Source of the DNA: Marivirga arenosa
GTDB taxonomy: Bacteria; Bacteroidota; Bacteroidia; Cytophagales; Cyclobacteriaceae
DNA length: 64,000 bases
Direction: 5' to 3'
Assembly (NCBI RefSeq): GCF_030503895.2
Contig: NZ_CP129970.2
Span: forward strand, 3,147,001-3,211,000
Below, one piece after another: positions 1 to 8,685 of the stretch. Position 1 is the first letter of the stretch, and each line of letters starts with the position of its first letter. The position numbers and the translations under genes are program-made. The notes beneath the pieces were generated by a model. The model made no database searches, had not been told where the DNA came from, and saw only the letters and a list, made by a program, of their open reading frames with translations.

Positions 1-831
1 TATGAAAGTAATTTTAATTTTCTCATCATAAATACTGTCATTGAAATCAAAAAGATTAGCTTCAATCCTTTTTGTTTTACCATCTACAGTAGGTCTGTAC
101 CCAATATTAAGCATTGCATGATAGGTTTTGTTTTTTACAGTTGCTAAAACTGCATAAGCCCCATCAGCTGGTATTAATTTATATTTCTCTTCAACATCAA
201 TATTCGCAGTTGCGAAGCCGAGTGTTTTACCGATTTTGTCACCACTCACCACTACGCCATTTATTTCATAATATCTACCTAAAAAATCATGAGCATGTTG
301 TACATTTCCTTCTTCAACTGCATCACGTATTTTAGTAGAACTGATACCTACATTATCTATAGTTTGCTTTGATATTTCCTCAACATCAAAGCCGTATCTC
401 TTAGCATTATTTTTTAAATGTTCAAAACCACCTTCTCGGTCTTTACCGAAACGATGATCATATCCAATTACTAATCTTTTGGTATGTAATGCTGATATTA
501 TAATTCTTTGAATAAATTGTTCTGAGGTCCAGCGAGAAAATTCTTTAGTGAAATTTACTTTTACCAAATGATCTAGACCTAATTGCTCTAAAATCTCAGC
601 TTTTTCATCAAAAGTGGTTAATAGTTTTAGGTGATCTGGATTTTTGCCTAATACATATCTTGGATGTGGCCAAAAGGTTACTAAAGCAGTTTCCCCATCA
701 ACTGATTTAGCCAAATCAATAATACGACTGATTATTTCTTGATGCCCGATATGAACGCCATCAAATGTACCGATGGTGACCACAGCATTTTTTATACCTT
801 CTAAATTTTCATACCCGTCATGGACGATCAT
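1..831 (-). CDS. ribF: Bifunctional riboflavin kinase/FAD synthetase RibF (C-terminus cut by window edge)
   Basis: RibF makes FMN from riboflavin and then FAD. The reverse-strand reading frame is open from 831 to the left edge (277 codons), so about the last 30 residues of a usual ~310-aa protein are missing. The nucleotidyltransferase signature GTFDGVHIGH is at residues 21-30, and ISSTKIR marks the end of the FAD synthetase domain. The riboflavin kinase domain follows with VVSGDKIGKTLGFATANI. The chosen ATG overlaps the end of truB by 14 bp, which suggests translational coupling. It is the last gene of the ftsX-DUF3098-uppP-truB-ribF run, an order common in Bacteroidota. Confidence 0.95.
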   Translation of the reverse strand, partial: MIVHDGYENLEGIKNAVVTIGTFDGVHIGHQEIISRIIDLAKSVDGETALVTFWPHPRYVLGKNPDHLKLLTTFDEKAEILEQLGLDHLVKVNFTKEFSRWTSEQFIQRIIISALHTKRLVIGYDHRFGKDREGGFEHLKNNAKRYGFDVEEISKQTIDNVGISSTKIRDAVEEGNVQHAHDFLGRYYEINGVVVSGDKIGKTLGFATANIDVEEKYKLIPADGAYAVLATVKNKTYHAMLNIGYRPTVDGKTKRIEANLFDFNDSIYDEKIKITFI

Positions 832-1513
832 TGACGCTTGCTTTATGTTTTTCTACAAATTCACTCAGGTTTTCAGCATCATCAACTGAAAAGTTACCGA
901 TTTTTGTTCTTCTTAATTCTGATAAGTAAGCACCTACACCAAGTATTTCACCAAAATCATTTGCCAGGCTTCTAATGTATGTGCCTTTTGAGCAACTAAC
1001 TCTAAACTTTACTTTTTGATTTTGAAAATCGATAATTTCAAAGTCTTCAATATTTACCTTTCTCGATTTTAATTTCACATCCTTACCTTCTCGAGCTAAT
1101 TCATATGCTCTTTTACCATCTTTTTTAACAGCAGAAAAAATAGGAGGGGTTTGTTCAATTTCACCAATAAAGTTTTCGGTGGCCTTTTTTAAATCCTCTA
1201 ACGAAATATTTTCAGTTGACTTTTGGAATTCAGGTTCAGTTTCCAAATCATAGGATGGGGTTGTATATCCAATAGTAAACTCTCCAGTATATTCTTTTTG
1301 TTGAGCTTGATATTTTTCAATAGACTTCGTCATCTTACCAGTACATAGGATAAGTAATCCCGTTGCTAAGGGATCTAATGTACCTGCATGACCAATTTTT
1401 TTAACCTTTAAGGTGTATCTTAATTTTTTAACAACATCAAAAGATGTCCAATTTAATGGTTTATCAATAAGGAGTACTTTTCCCTCATTATAGCCATTTT
1501 GTACTTCACTCAT
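818..1513 (-). CDS. truB: tRNA pseudouridine(55) synthase TruB
   Basis: TruB converts U55 of the tRNA T-loop to pseudouridine. The catalytic motif GHAGTLDPLATG is present with Asp at about residue 47, and KVLLIDKPLNWTSFD near the start is typical. The frame is open 14 codons further upstream, but that part lies inside uppP. I chose the ATG at 1513 because it forms an ATGA overlap with the uppP stop, giving 231 aa, the short Bacteroidota form. The downstream end overlaps ribF. Confidence 0.95.
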   Translation of the reverse strand: MSEVQNGYNEGKVLLIDKPLNWTSFDVVKKLRYTLKVKKIGHAGTLDPLATGLLILCTGKMTKSIEKYQAQQKEYTGEFTIGYTTPSYDLETEPEFQKSTENISLEDLKKATENFIGEIEQTPPIFSAVKKDGKRAYELAREGKDVKLKSRKVNIEDFEIIDFQNQKVKFRVSCSKGTYIRSLANDFGEILGVGAYLSELRRTKIGNFSVDDAENLSEFVEKHKASVNDRP

Positions 1514-2307
1514 ATTAACTGGCTTATTATAGCTATACTTCCAATGATTGCGCAATAAATAGCGAAATAAAGTAATTTTCCTTCTTTAACAATTTTAATC
1601 ATGGCTTTGCAAGCAAACAGACCAGCAAGAAAAGCCATTAAAAAACCTAGTAGTAAAGCAAGTGATGAAGTTTGGCTTTCTATTGCGGGTTGTTCTAGAT
1701 AATCTAAAACTTTTAAAAAAGAAGCACCTAAAATTGGAACAAGCACCATTAAAAATGAAAACCTTGCTGCCTTCTCTTTATTAACTCCTATTAACAAGGC
1801 AGTTGCAATAGTAGCACCTGATCTAGAGATTCCTGGAAGAATAGCAATAGATTGAGCTATTCCAATTACAAGTGCCTGCCAATAGTTTACTTTGCCTCCT
1901 TCTTTTGATTTTACAGTTTCTGTAAATGCAAGTAAAACCGCGGTAACCAAAAGCATACTGCCAACCAAAAGTAAATTACCTGTAAAGAAGCTTTCAACTT
2001 GATCTTCAAAAAAGACTCCAATAATCCCAATTGGAATCATAGATAGCACTATTTTGGATACGAAATCATAAGATTCGTTCCATTTGAATTTAAAAAGCTC
2101 TTTAAAGATATTTCCAATGTCTTTTCGAAAAACTATTATAGTTGATAATGCAGTGGCAGCATGTACTAATACTGAAAATAATAAGCTTTCAGATGTATGT
2201 GCGTTTAATAATACAGCTCCGATTTCTAAATGACCGCTACTGCTAATTGGTAAAAACTCAGATAATCCTTGGATGATACCAAGGATAATAGCTTCTAATA
2301 CTCCCAT
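1510..2307 (-). CDS. uppP: Undecaprenyl-diphosphatase UppP (BacA)
   Basis: This integral membrane enzyme dephosphorylates undecaprenyl diphosphate, recycling the lipid carrier for peptidoglycan and other glycans. The family motifs SEFLPISSSGH (residues 16-26) and LPGISRSGATI (second half) are present, and most of the 265 residues are hydrophobic helices. An upstream in-frame ATG adds ten residues inside the preceding gene. I preferred the ATG at 2307, one base after the DUF3098 stop, because MGVLEAIILGIIQG matches the usual N-terminus. Confidence 0.96.
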   Translation of the reverse strand: MGVLEAIILGIIQGLSEFLPISSSGHLEIGAVLLNAHTSESLLFSVLVHAATALSTIIVFRKDIGNIFKELFKFKWNESYDFVSKIVLSMIPIGIIGVFFEDQVESFFTGNLLLVGSMLLVTAVLLAFTETVKSKEGGKVNYWQALVIGIAQSIAILPGISRSGATIATALLIGVNKEKAARFSFLMVLVPILGASFLKVLDYLEQPAIESQTSSLALLLGFLMAFLAGLFACKAMIKIVKEGKLLYFAIYCAIIGSIAIISQLI

Positions 2308-2308
2308 T

Positions 2309-2518
2309 TTAGTGTTTAGGTCGCTTAAGAATTGCAAATATTTCTACTATGAAACCTATAAAAACGATTATAGGACCTAATGTAAGACCAAGAAATCCAA
2401 AACCATATTGTTCGGAATCTAATGTCATAATGATAAATCCTGTGATAAGAGTTAAAATTCCAGCAATCATTAAAATATAATTGCTTTTACCAAATGCTAG
2501 TTTCTTTTTCTCTGACAT
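2309..2518 (-). CDS. DUF3098 family small membrane protein
   Basis: A 69-aa protein with a short Lys-rich start, a FGKSNY stretch and two hydrophobic helices (about residues 13-33 and 43-63), ending in a basic tail. This size, topology and place between ftsX and uppP match the DUF3098 family of Bacteroidota, whose function is unknown to me. The gene starts 9 bp after ftsX and ends one base before uppP, so it is cotranscribed with division and lipid-carrier genes. A role in cell-envelope growth is guilt by association only. Confidence 0.85.
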   Translation of the reverse strand: MSEKKKLAFGKSNYILMIAGILTLITGFIIMTLDSEQYGFGFLGLTLGPIIVFIGFIVEIFAILKRPKH

Positions 2519-2527
2519 AAATATTAT

Positions 2528-3424
2528 TTAATATAATTCATCTAAAGACATTGCCATATATTTTTGCATGGCTCTGTAAGTACTAAAAGTTGCAATGATA
2601 ATACCGGTTAAAATTAATCCACCAAAAATTATCAATTGCATTTGTTGGTTTTGTAATTCTGCTAAACCTTCCAATTGCTCGCTACCATATGCTAATAATC
2701 CATACAATAAAGCTGCAGCAATTATGGCAGAAACTATTCCATGTAAAATGGAACGATAAATAAATGGTTTTCTGATAAAGCCTTTAGTTGCGCCCACAAG
2801 TTGCATGCTTCTTATTAAGAATCTTTGTGAAAACAATGCTAATTTTATTGTATTGTTAATCAAAATACCAATCACAATAAATAGTAAGATTGAGATACTT
2901 AATAGCACAATACTAATTTTTGTGATGTTTTCATTGATACTTTGTACCATGTTATTGGTGTAAATAACCTCAAAAACACCGTTAATTTTCTCTATGTCTT
3001 TTTGAACTTCAAGCATTTTTTCAGAAGAATGGAAATCTGATGAGATTTTAATGATATATGCATCTTTTAGAGGGTTATCACCCAAGAATTCCATGAAGTC
3101 TTCACCAGTATCTTCAATAAATTTTTCAGCAGCTTCTTTTTTGGAAATAAATCTCACTGATTCAATATCTTCTCCCTTAAGAATATAAGCTTTTGAAGCT
3201 AATGATTTACTTATCCTTAACTGTTGCGGTTCAGATAAATTTGAATTTAAATATACTTGCATCTCCACATTTTGCTGAATCACTTTTGTTAGAGAGGAAG
3301 TGGTGGTAATTAAAAGTGCGAATAACCCTAGAATAAATAAGGCAAGAGTCATACTTAATATGACGCTTATAAATGGATAGTGCCCAAGCTTTTTCTTCTT
3401 TCTATATTTTTTTTCTTTGCTCAT
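2528..3424 (-). CDS. ftsX: Cell division protein FtsX (permease-like)
   Basis: FtsX pairs with the ATPase FtsE at the division site and controls peptidoglycan hydrolases. The 298-aa protein has a Lys-rich cytoplasmic start, one TM helix (about 20-42), a large periplasmic domain (about 45-165) and three TM helices towards the end, which is the FtsX topology. RSMQLVGATKGFIRKPF before the third helix is the family cytoplasmic loop. ftsE is not adjacent. It is the first gene of the envelope operon; upstream lies a terminator for the anti-sigma gene. Confidence 0.93.
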   Translation of the reverse strand: MSKEKKYRKKKKLGHYPFISVILSMTLALFILGLFALLITTTSSLTKVIQQNVEMQVYLNSNLSEPQQLRISKSLASKAYILKGEDIESVRFISKKEAAEKFIEDTGEDFMEFLGDNPLKDAYIIKISSDFHSSEKMLEVQKDIEKINGVFEVIYTNNMVQSINENITKISIVLLSISILLFIVIGILINNTIKLALFSQRFLIRSMQLVGATKGFIRKPFIYRSILHGIVSAIIAAALLYGLLAYGSEQLEGLAELQNQQMQLIIFGGLILTGIIIATFSTYRAMQKYMAMSLDELY

Positions 3425-3478
3425 AAATCAAAGCCCAAAAATAAGAATTTATTTATGCTTAGCTTATTAATTTGATAT

Positions 3479-3514
3479 AAAAACAAAAAAGGCTTTCCAA
3501 AAATTGAAAAGCCT
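3479..3514 (-). terminator. Intrinsic terminator after the sigma/anti-sigma pair
   Basis: A 10-bp stem (3490-3499 with 3505-3514) around a 5-nt loop is followed on the minus strand by a run of T. The only non-Watson-Crick position is a G-U pair on the minus-strand transcript, which supports minus-strand use. It separates the anti-sigma gene from ftsX. Confidence 0.75.
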
Positions 3515-3540
3515 CATTTATTATTGTTTAAACCTAGTAG

Positions 3541-4419
3541 TTAATCTTCTAGAATTAGGTCTATTTCCATTTTTAATAATTCATCATCAAGTTTTGATAA
3601 TGGTGTTATGTCCGTTGTATTATCTTTTATAATAAATACATCCTGATTATAGCTTAGGAACAATTGTTTCCTTCCTTTATCATTTAACTCAATGATTTGG
3701 TAAGGCATCTTTTTGAAGTCCCCATATAAATAAAGCTTAGAGTTATAATATCTGTAATGGAAATTGTCTTGAGAATCAATTCCTTCAAATAATTGTATTT
3801 CAGTCTTGTCAGCTCTATTAAGTGCTATATCCTTACTAGAGATATTCTCTATTTCCTCTTCATTATGCTCAGAAAATATTTTGTCGTCTTCATAAGAAAT
3901 TAAAGACTGTGGTTTTACCTTAGCAGTATTTTCTTTTCTCTCTTCTTCTTTAATTTTTTCTTCAACAAGCTCTATTGAACTTGGTTTTTCAGCTATATCT
4001 TTTGGAGTACTTGTGATTTCTCTTTGAACTGTTGGAATTTCATCAAATTTTGGACTTTTAAATTCCACAGCTTGAGCAACTTTAATGTCAAGTGGTTTAA
4101 TCACTTCATTAAAATTGTAAAGTGACCAATAAAGAACACTACCAAATAAAGTTACTCCAGTAATAGTGCCTGCTAGCCATTTAACTCCACTTCCACCTAA
4201 AACTCCAGCAGTTGTAGGTAAATCAATTGAAGCTAATCTTGATTTCAATTCTAGTTTTCGTGTATTAGCTATTCCTTGAATGATGTTTTTTTGTAAATCA
4301 AATTCAGCCTTTACTAGCGGGTCAGATTCAATTTTTGCTTCAAGCATAGCTTTCTCATTAGGGGAGATAGTCCCCTCAAAATATGCTTCGATTAAGCGAA
4401 AGTAATTGATTTCACTCAT
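3541..4419 (-). CDS. Probable anti-sigma factor, single-pass membrane protein
   Basis: A 292-aa protein just downstream (5 bp) of an ECF sigma factor gene. The N-terminal ~80 residues are a soluble helical region (EAYFEGTISPNEKAMLEAKI, a motif common in Bacteroidota anti-sigma domains). One TM helix lies at about residues 84-100 and the rest is probably periplasmic, rich in Glu/Lys. No zinc-binding HxxxCxxC motif is visible. The pair would act as a membrane-gated switch: the N-terminus holds the sigma factor until an envelope signal arrives. The signal is unknown. Confidence 0.7.
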   Translation of the reverse strand: MSEINYFRLIEAYFEGTISPNEKAMLEAKIESDPLVKAEFDLQKNIIQGIANTRKLELKSRLASIDLPTTAGVLGGSGVKWLAGTITGVTLFGSVLYWSLYNFNEVIKPLDIKVAQAVEFKSPKFDEIPTVQREITSTPKDIAEKPSSIELVEEKIKEEERKENTAKVKPQSLISYEDDKIFSEHNEEEIENISSKDIALNRADKTEIQLFEGIDSQDNFHYRYYNSKLYLYGDFKKMPYQIIELNDKGRKQLFLSYNQDVFIIKDNTTDITPLSKLDDELLKMEIDLILED

Positions 4420-4424
4420 AATTA

Positions 4425-4970
4425 TTAGTCTAAAAAGTCGCTGGCCTGATATCTTGATCTTATAAGATCATCCAGTCTTTTTTTACATTTATATCTTTTT
4501 GTTTTAGCTGTATCACTATTAGCCAGTCCCATTTTTTTAGCTATTTGATCCATTGACAGACCATCAAAATAGTGATAGTTTAATATTTGTTTACACGAGT
4601 CTCCTAATTCATTAATACATTCATGAATTATTTTAACCATTTCTTGATTTTCAAATTGGTTATGCTCGCTTTCTTCTTTATCGCTTTCTTCAAATTTTTT
4701 CTTTCTATCTAATTCTTTTCTCCATAAGTTCTTACATATACTAAATAAGTAAGTACTTATTTTTGAAGTTAGCGTAAATTTTTCATCCATTGCTTTTTGC
4801 CAAAATACAATTAAGGCATCTTGGAAGATGTCCAAAGCCTCTTGCTCTGAACCATTATTTCTGAGAACCATCCTAAGCATCATTTTATAATGCTGCTTGT
4901 AGAGATAATCTAAAGCAGATTCATCGCCTAATTTGATGCGGTTTAGTACTTGTTCGTCAGTTAATTTCAT
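4425..4970 (-). CDS. RNA polymerase ECF-type sigma factor
   Basis: A 181-aa sigma-70 family protein with regions 2 and 4 only. Region 2 shows EALDIFQDALIVFWQ followed by SKISTYLFSICKNLWRKELD. Region 4 shows a helix-turn-helix around YHYFDGLSMDQIAKKMG. It directs RNA polymerase to an alternative promoter set. It is followed after 5 bp by a membrane-bound putative anti-sigma factor, so its activity is probably controlled by that partner. The 149 bp upstream are AT-rich with no motif I can assign. Confidence 0.92.
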   Translation of the reverse strand: MKLTDEQVLNRIKLGDESALDYLYKQHYKMMLRMVLRNNGSEQEALDIFQDALIVFWQKAMDEKFTLTSKISTYLFSICKNLWRKELDRKKKFEESDKEESEHNQFENQEMVKIIHECINELGDSCKQILNYHYFDGLSMDQIAKKMGLANSDTAKTKRYKCKKRLDDLIRSRYQASDFLD

Positions 4971-5119
4971 TTGTTAATACTTCTTAAGGCTTTTAGGTAA
5001 CCCCAAGATTTTTAAATAATTATAATTATACGGAAAAAATTATAAATAATTGAATATAAAAACAGCGAATACATTACAATTCAATAGTTTCAGATAATTT
5101 GAAATTTATGAACGGAAAG

Positions 5120-5779
5120 TTAATGTTTGTTTAATTTTATTTCTTTAACCGAATTATTAAGTGTTACAAAAACAGTCTCTTCTTTTGAAGGACTGATTTT
5201 GGCTAATCCAGTTAATTTACCAAATGCAGGTAATATCAATTGATTTTTTTTATGATAAAAACAAGGTAGTTTTAGGTATGATCTTCCTTTAGTTTTTATA
5301 GAAAGGCCTGGATGTATATGTCCGCAAAGATTAATATAACCCTGTTTTAGTTGAGATTTTATTAATGGATGATGACTTAAAATAAATGAATCTAATTGAA
5401 ATGGCTCTTCTTCTATTTTCAAAATACTTTGATCATAGATAGTTTTTGGAAGAATGTCATGATTGCCTTTAATAAGAATAAATTCAACTGTAGAATTACG
5501 ATTTAAGAAATGATCAAATAGAGTCCATTCATGATTTAAATCGCTATGAAATAAATCACCCAAAAAGAAAACTCTTTTAGGGTGATACTTTTTAATTAAA
5601 GCTTCAAGTCTTGCTATTTCAGCATCAATAATTCCAGTGGGAATAGCAATTCCAGATTTTCTAAAATGACTGGTTTTGCCTATATGTAAGTCCGCAATAA
5701 ATAATACTTCTTTATCGGACCAATAAATAACTCGGTCTTCTGAAAGTTCTAATTCTTTGCCTACTACTTTTAATATCAA
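5120..5779 (-). CDS. pdeM: PdeM-like metallophosphoesterase of the ligase-associated DNA damage response
   Basis: A 219-aa calcineurin-like phosphoesterase. Metal-binding motifs appear in order: DLHIG (30-34), LGDLFHSD, KGNHD, SHHP and CGHIHPG. The protein resembles PdeM, the nuclease/phosphoesterase encoded with an ATP-dependent ligase and an Lhr-like helicase in many bacteria. Here it ends a minus-strand set of ligase, helicase, DUF2147 and pdeM, starting 4 bp after the DUF2147 gene. The symbol follows from this context plus motifs. Confidence 0.85.
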   Translation of the reverse strand: MILKVVGKELELSEDRVIYWSDKEVLFIADLHIGKTSHFRKSGIAIPTGIIDAEIARLEALIKKYHPKRVFFLGDLFHSDLNHEWTLFDHFLNRNSTVEFILIKGNHDILPKTIYDQSILKIEEEPFQLDSFILSHHPLIKSQLKQGYINLCGHIHPGLSIKTKGRSYLKLPCFYHKKNQLILPAFGKLTGLAKISPSKEETVFVTLNNSVKEIKLNKH

Positions 5780-5783
5780 ATGA

Positions 5784-6215
5784 TTAGTCTGCTTTTTTCC
5801 AAGTTTGAGTTCTATAGAAAAAGGCTACATATCCTCTTACTTTAAGATCATCACCCTCTCTCCAGATTACACAATCATAAGTTTTTCCATCTTCAGGATC
5901 AAGAATTTCACCGTCTTCCCATTCTTCATCATCTGCATCCCATTCCATATCACGAATGATTTCCATTCCTATGATTTTTTTATTTTTTCTGTCACCAGAA
6001 CAATTATCACAAATAGGGTCCTGATCTTCATTGGGTTCGGTAAATATTTTTAAAATTTTTCCATAAAGCTCTCCATCTTTTTCATATATCTCAACAATAC
6101 TTTTTTCTTTTCCTGTCTCATCATCAATTGTTTTCCACTTTCCAGTGACAGCGGATTGTGATATTGCAGTGAAACTTATCCCTATAAATACTAATAGTAA
6201 TGTAAATCTCTTCAT
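5784..6215 (-). CDS. DUF2147 domain secreted protein
   Basis: A 143-aa protein with a clear Sec signal peptide (residues 1-19, cleavage probably after AISQ). It continues VTGKWKTIDDETGKEKSIVEIYEKDG and a C-terminal GYVAFFYRTQTWKKA, the pattern of the DUF2147 family of small secreted or periplasmic beta-rich proteins. The middle has a CDNC pair. Its biochemical role is unknown. It lies 43 bp after the Lhr-like helicase and 4 bp before pdeM, an odd place for an exported protein inside a DNA repair cluster. Confidence 0.88.
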   Translation of the reverse strand: MKRFTLLLVFIGISFTAISQSAVTGKWKTIDDETGKEKSIVEIYEKDGELYGKILKIFTEPNEDQDPICDNCSGDRKNKKIIGMEIIRDMEWDADDEEWEDGEILDPEDGKTYDCVIWREGDDLKVRGYVAFFYRTQTWKKAD

Positions 6216-6258
6216 TTTATTTTAAATATTACAGCCTTCAAATCTAAAGTTAAAATTA

Positions 6259-8685
6259 TTAATTTTCTAATTGTATCTGCATTTTCGCCACTCTTTCTTC
6301 CAGACTTTCTGTTGAAAATTTTTCCCTTAATCGATCCACCATAATAGGGAATGCAAAAGGTGAGGGTTTTAAAGTTTTGTTATAAATTATTTTTTGTTGA
6401 TTGATTTTCCGCAACGATTCAATTAATCTTTCTTCCTCCAATTGTTGCTCCACTACTTCTTTATGAGCTTGCTTTAACAACAGATTTTCAGGTTCATATT
6501 CAGTAAAAACATCATATAAAATTGAAGAGGAAGCTTGAATGTGTTTTTCCTTTATATTCTTTCCTGGAAACCCTTTAAAAATCATGCCCGATATTGAAGC
6601 TATATCTCTAAATTTTCTTTTAGCCATCTCTGTTTCATTAATTCCCAGCATAATATCTTCTTTTAAATTGTCTAATGAAAATAAGTCAAGTGATAACATT
6701 TCTTCAATATCAAATTCTTCATCCGTGAGTAATTCAAAGCCATAATCATTCATTGCAATGGAAAATGTAATGGGTTGAGAAACACTTATCCTGTAGGCAA
6801 TAAGTCCGGCCATTACCTCATGTATAAACCGCCCCTCAAAAGGAAATATGAATATGTGAAAACCTTCTTTTGATTTTACAGATTCTATCAACAATTCGTC
6901 TTTGTTTGGAATGACGGATAGTTCTAGTTGTCTATTTATTAGAGGTTGTATTGTAGATAATTCTATTTCATCTAATTGATTGTTTTTTATTTTTTCAAGT
7001 TTTTCCTTTATATGTAGTGAAAGTTGTGAAGATAGTGGCATTCTACCACCCATCCACTGGGGAATTAAGCCGGTTTTCCTTTTACTTTTCTTTACTTGAA
7101 CTGTCATATCTTTTAGTCTAACATATTCCAATGCTTTACCAGAAAACCAAAAAGTGTCACCAACTTTAAGTTTGCTGATGAAATACTCTTCTATTGTTCC
7201 TAAATGACCTCCTTTTACATATTTTACATTTAATACCTGATCGCCTACAATGGTACCAATGGATAACCTATGGCGCATTGCAATTCTTCTGTTTGTCACT
7301 TTAATAAGGCCATTTTCTTCTGTAGTTTTTTGATATTCATCATAAGCTGATAAGCTTTTACCACCTGTTTTTAAAAAGTCTAATAACCAATTCCATTCTT
7401 TTTTGGATAAGTCTTGATAACAATAGGTTTCTGTAACTTGCTTAAATAACTTATCTGCATCAAAACCATCACTTACTGCTAAAGTGGTCATAAATTGAAG
7501 CAGTACATCCAAAGCCATTTTAATAGGGATTCTAGCTTCGAAATCCTTTTGTTTAATGGCTGATCTTAAAGCCGCACCTTCAATTAGTTCTAAAGAGTGA
7601 GTAGGAAGGAAGTATATTTTACTGATTTCACCTGGCCTATGCCCACTTCTCCCAGCTCGTTGTGCAAATCTTGCTACTCCTTTTGGTCCACCAACCTGAA
7701 TAATGGTATCAACTGGTCTGAAATCAACACCTAAATCCAAACTGGAAGTACAAACCACAACTTTTATCTGGCCAGAATGCAAAGCTTCTTCTACCCAAGT
7801 TCTGATTTGATTATTTAATGAGCCATGATGCATGGCAATAGCTCCAGCTAGATTAGGATCTTTATTCAGTAATTGTTGATACCATATTTCAGTTTGGGAT
7901 CTTGTATTTGTAAATATTAAAGTAGTTTTATTCTCATTTATTATGGGTAGAACTTTATCAATGAGTTTTATTCCTAAGTGTCCCGCCCATGGATATTTTT
8001 CTACTTCATCGGGAAGTATGGATTTAATTTTTATTTCTTTATCAAGTTTTGCACTGATGAAAATACCATCTGAATTATTAGGTCCCAGCAATACTTTTTG
8101 AGCTTCAGGTAGATTACCTATAGTGGCTGAAATCCCCCATATTTTCAATTTATTCTTACTAATAGCTCTGAATGAAGATAAGGCTAATTCTACCTGAACA
8201 CCTCTTTTACTTCCTAATAATTCGTGCCATTCATCTACTACCAAGGCTTCAAGATTTTTAAAATAGTTGGTAGAATTTTTTTGACTCAAAAGTAGATGCA
8301 AACTTTCAGGAGTAGTGATTAGGCAATCAGGAGGGCTTGTTTTTTGTCGTTTTCTATCTTTAGTTGACGTATCACCTGTTCGTATTTCAATTTTCCAATC
8401 AAAACCAAAATCATAAGCAGCTTCCTGGATGGCAGATTGAATATCCTTTGAAAGTGCTCTTAAAGGTAAAACCCATAAAAATTTTAAACCTTTTTTAGGT
8501 TTATTATTTAAGTTGGAAAGTAAATAGCCAATCCAGATTGCATAGGTTTTTCCACTGCCAGTTGGCGCATTAAGTAGGCCAGAATTACCATCAATGAAGT
8601 GTTTCCATGTTTCCAATTGAAAAGCAAAAGGGTCCCAACCTTTTTTCTTAAACCAATTAATTCCAGCTTTCAATTGATCATCCAT
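6259..8685 (-). CDS. Ligase-associated DEXH-box helicase (Lhr-like)
   Basis: An 808-aa SF2 helicase. Motif I is APTGSGKT (about residue 40), motif II VVDEWHEL, motif III SATIGN, and motif VI QRAGRSGHRPG. After the two RecA domains comes a long C-terminal region with a winged-helix and DEAD/H-associated part, as in bacterial Lhr-Core proteins. It is expected to unwind or anneal nucleic acids during repair. Its first codons overlap the end of the ligase gene by 8 bp, showing cotranscription. Confidence 0.92.
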   Translation of the reverse strand: MDDQLKAGINWFKKKGWDPFAFQLETWKHFIDGNSGLLNAPTGSGKTYAIWIGYLLSNLNNKPKKGLKFLWVLPLRALSKDIQSAIQEAAYDFGFDWKIEIRTGDTSTKDRKRQKTSPPDCLITTPESLHLLLSQKNSTNYFKNLEALVVDEWHELLGSKRGVQVELALSSFRAISKNKLKIWGISATIGNLPEAQKVLLGPNNSDGIFISAKLDKEIKIKSILPDEVEKYPWAGHLGIKLIDKVLPIINENKTTLIFTNTRSQTEIWYQQLLNKDPNLAGAIAMHHGSLNNQIRTWVEEALHSGQIKVVVCTSSLDLGVDFRPVDTIIQVGGPKGVARFAQRAGRSGHRPGEISKIYFLPTHSLELIEGAALRSAIKQKDFEARIPIKMALDVLLQFMTTLAVSDGFDADKLFKQVTETYCYQDLSKKEWNWLLDFLKTGGKSLSAYDEYQKTTEENGLIKVTNRRIAMRHRLSIGTIVGDQVLNVKYVKGGHLGTIEEYFISKLKVGDTFWFSGKALEYVRLKDMTVQVKKSKRKTGLIPQWMGGRMPLSSQLSLHIKEKLEKIKNNQLDEIELSTIQPLINRQLELSVIPNKDELLIESVKSKEGFHIFIFPFEGRFIHEVMAGLIAYRISVSQPITFSIAMNDYGFELLTDEEFDIEEMLSLDLFSLDNLKEDIMLGINETEMAKRKFRDIASISGMIFKGFPGKNIKEKHIQASSSILYDVFTEYEPENLLLKQAHKEVVEQQLEEERLIESLRKINQQKIIYNKTLKPSPFAFPIMVDRLREKFSTESLEERVAKMQIQLEN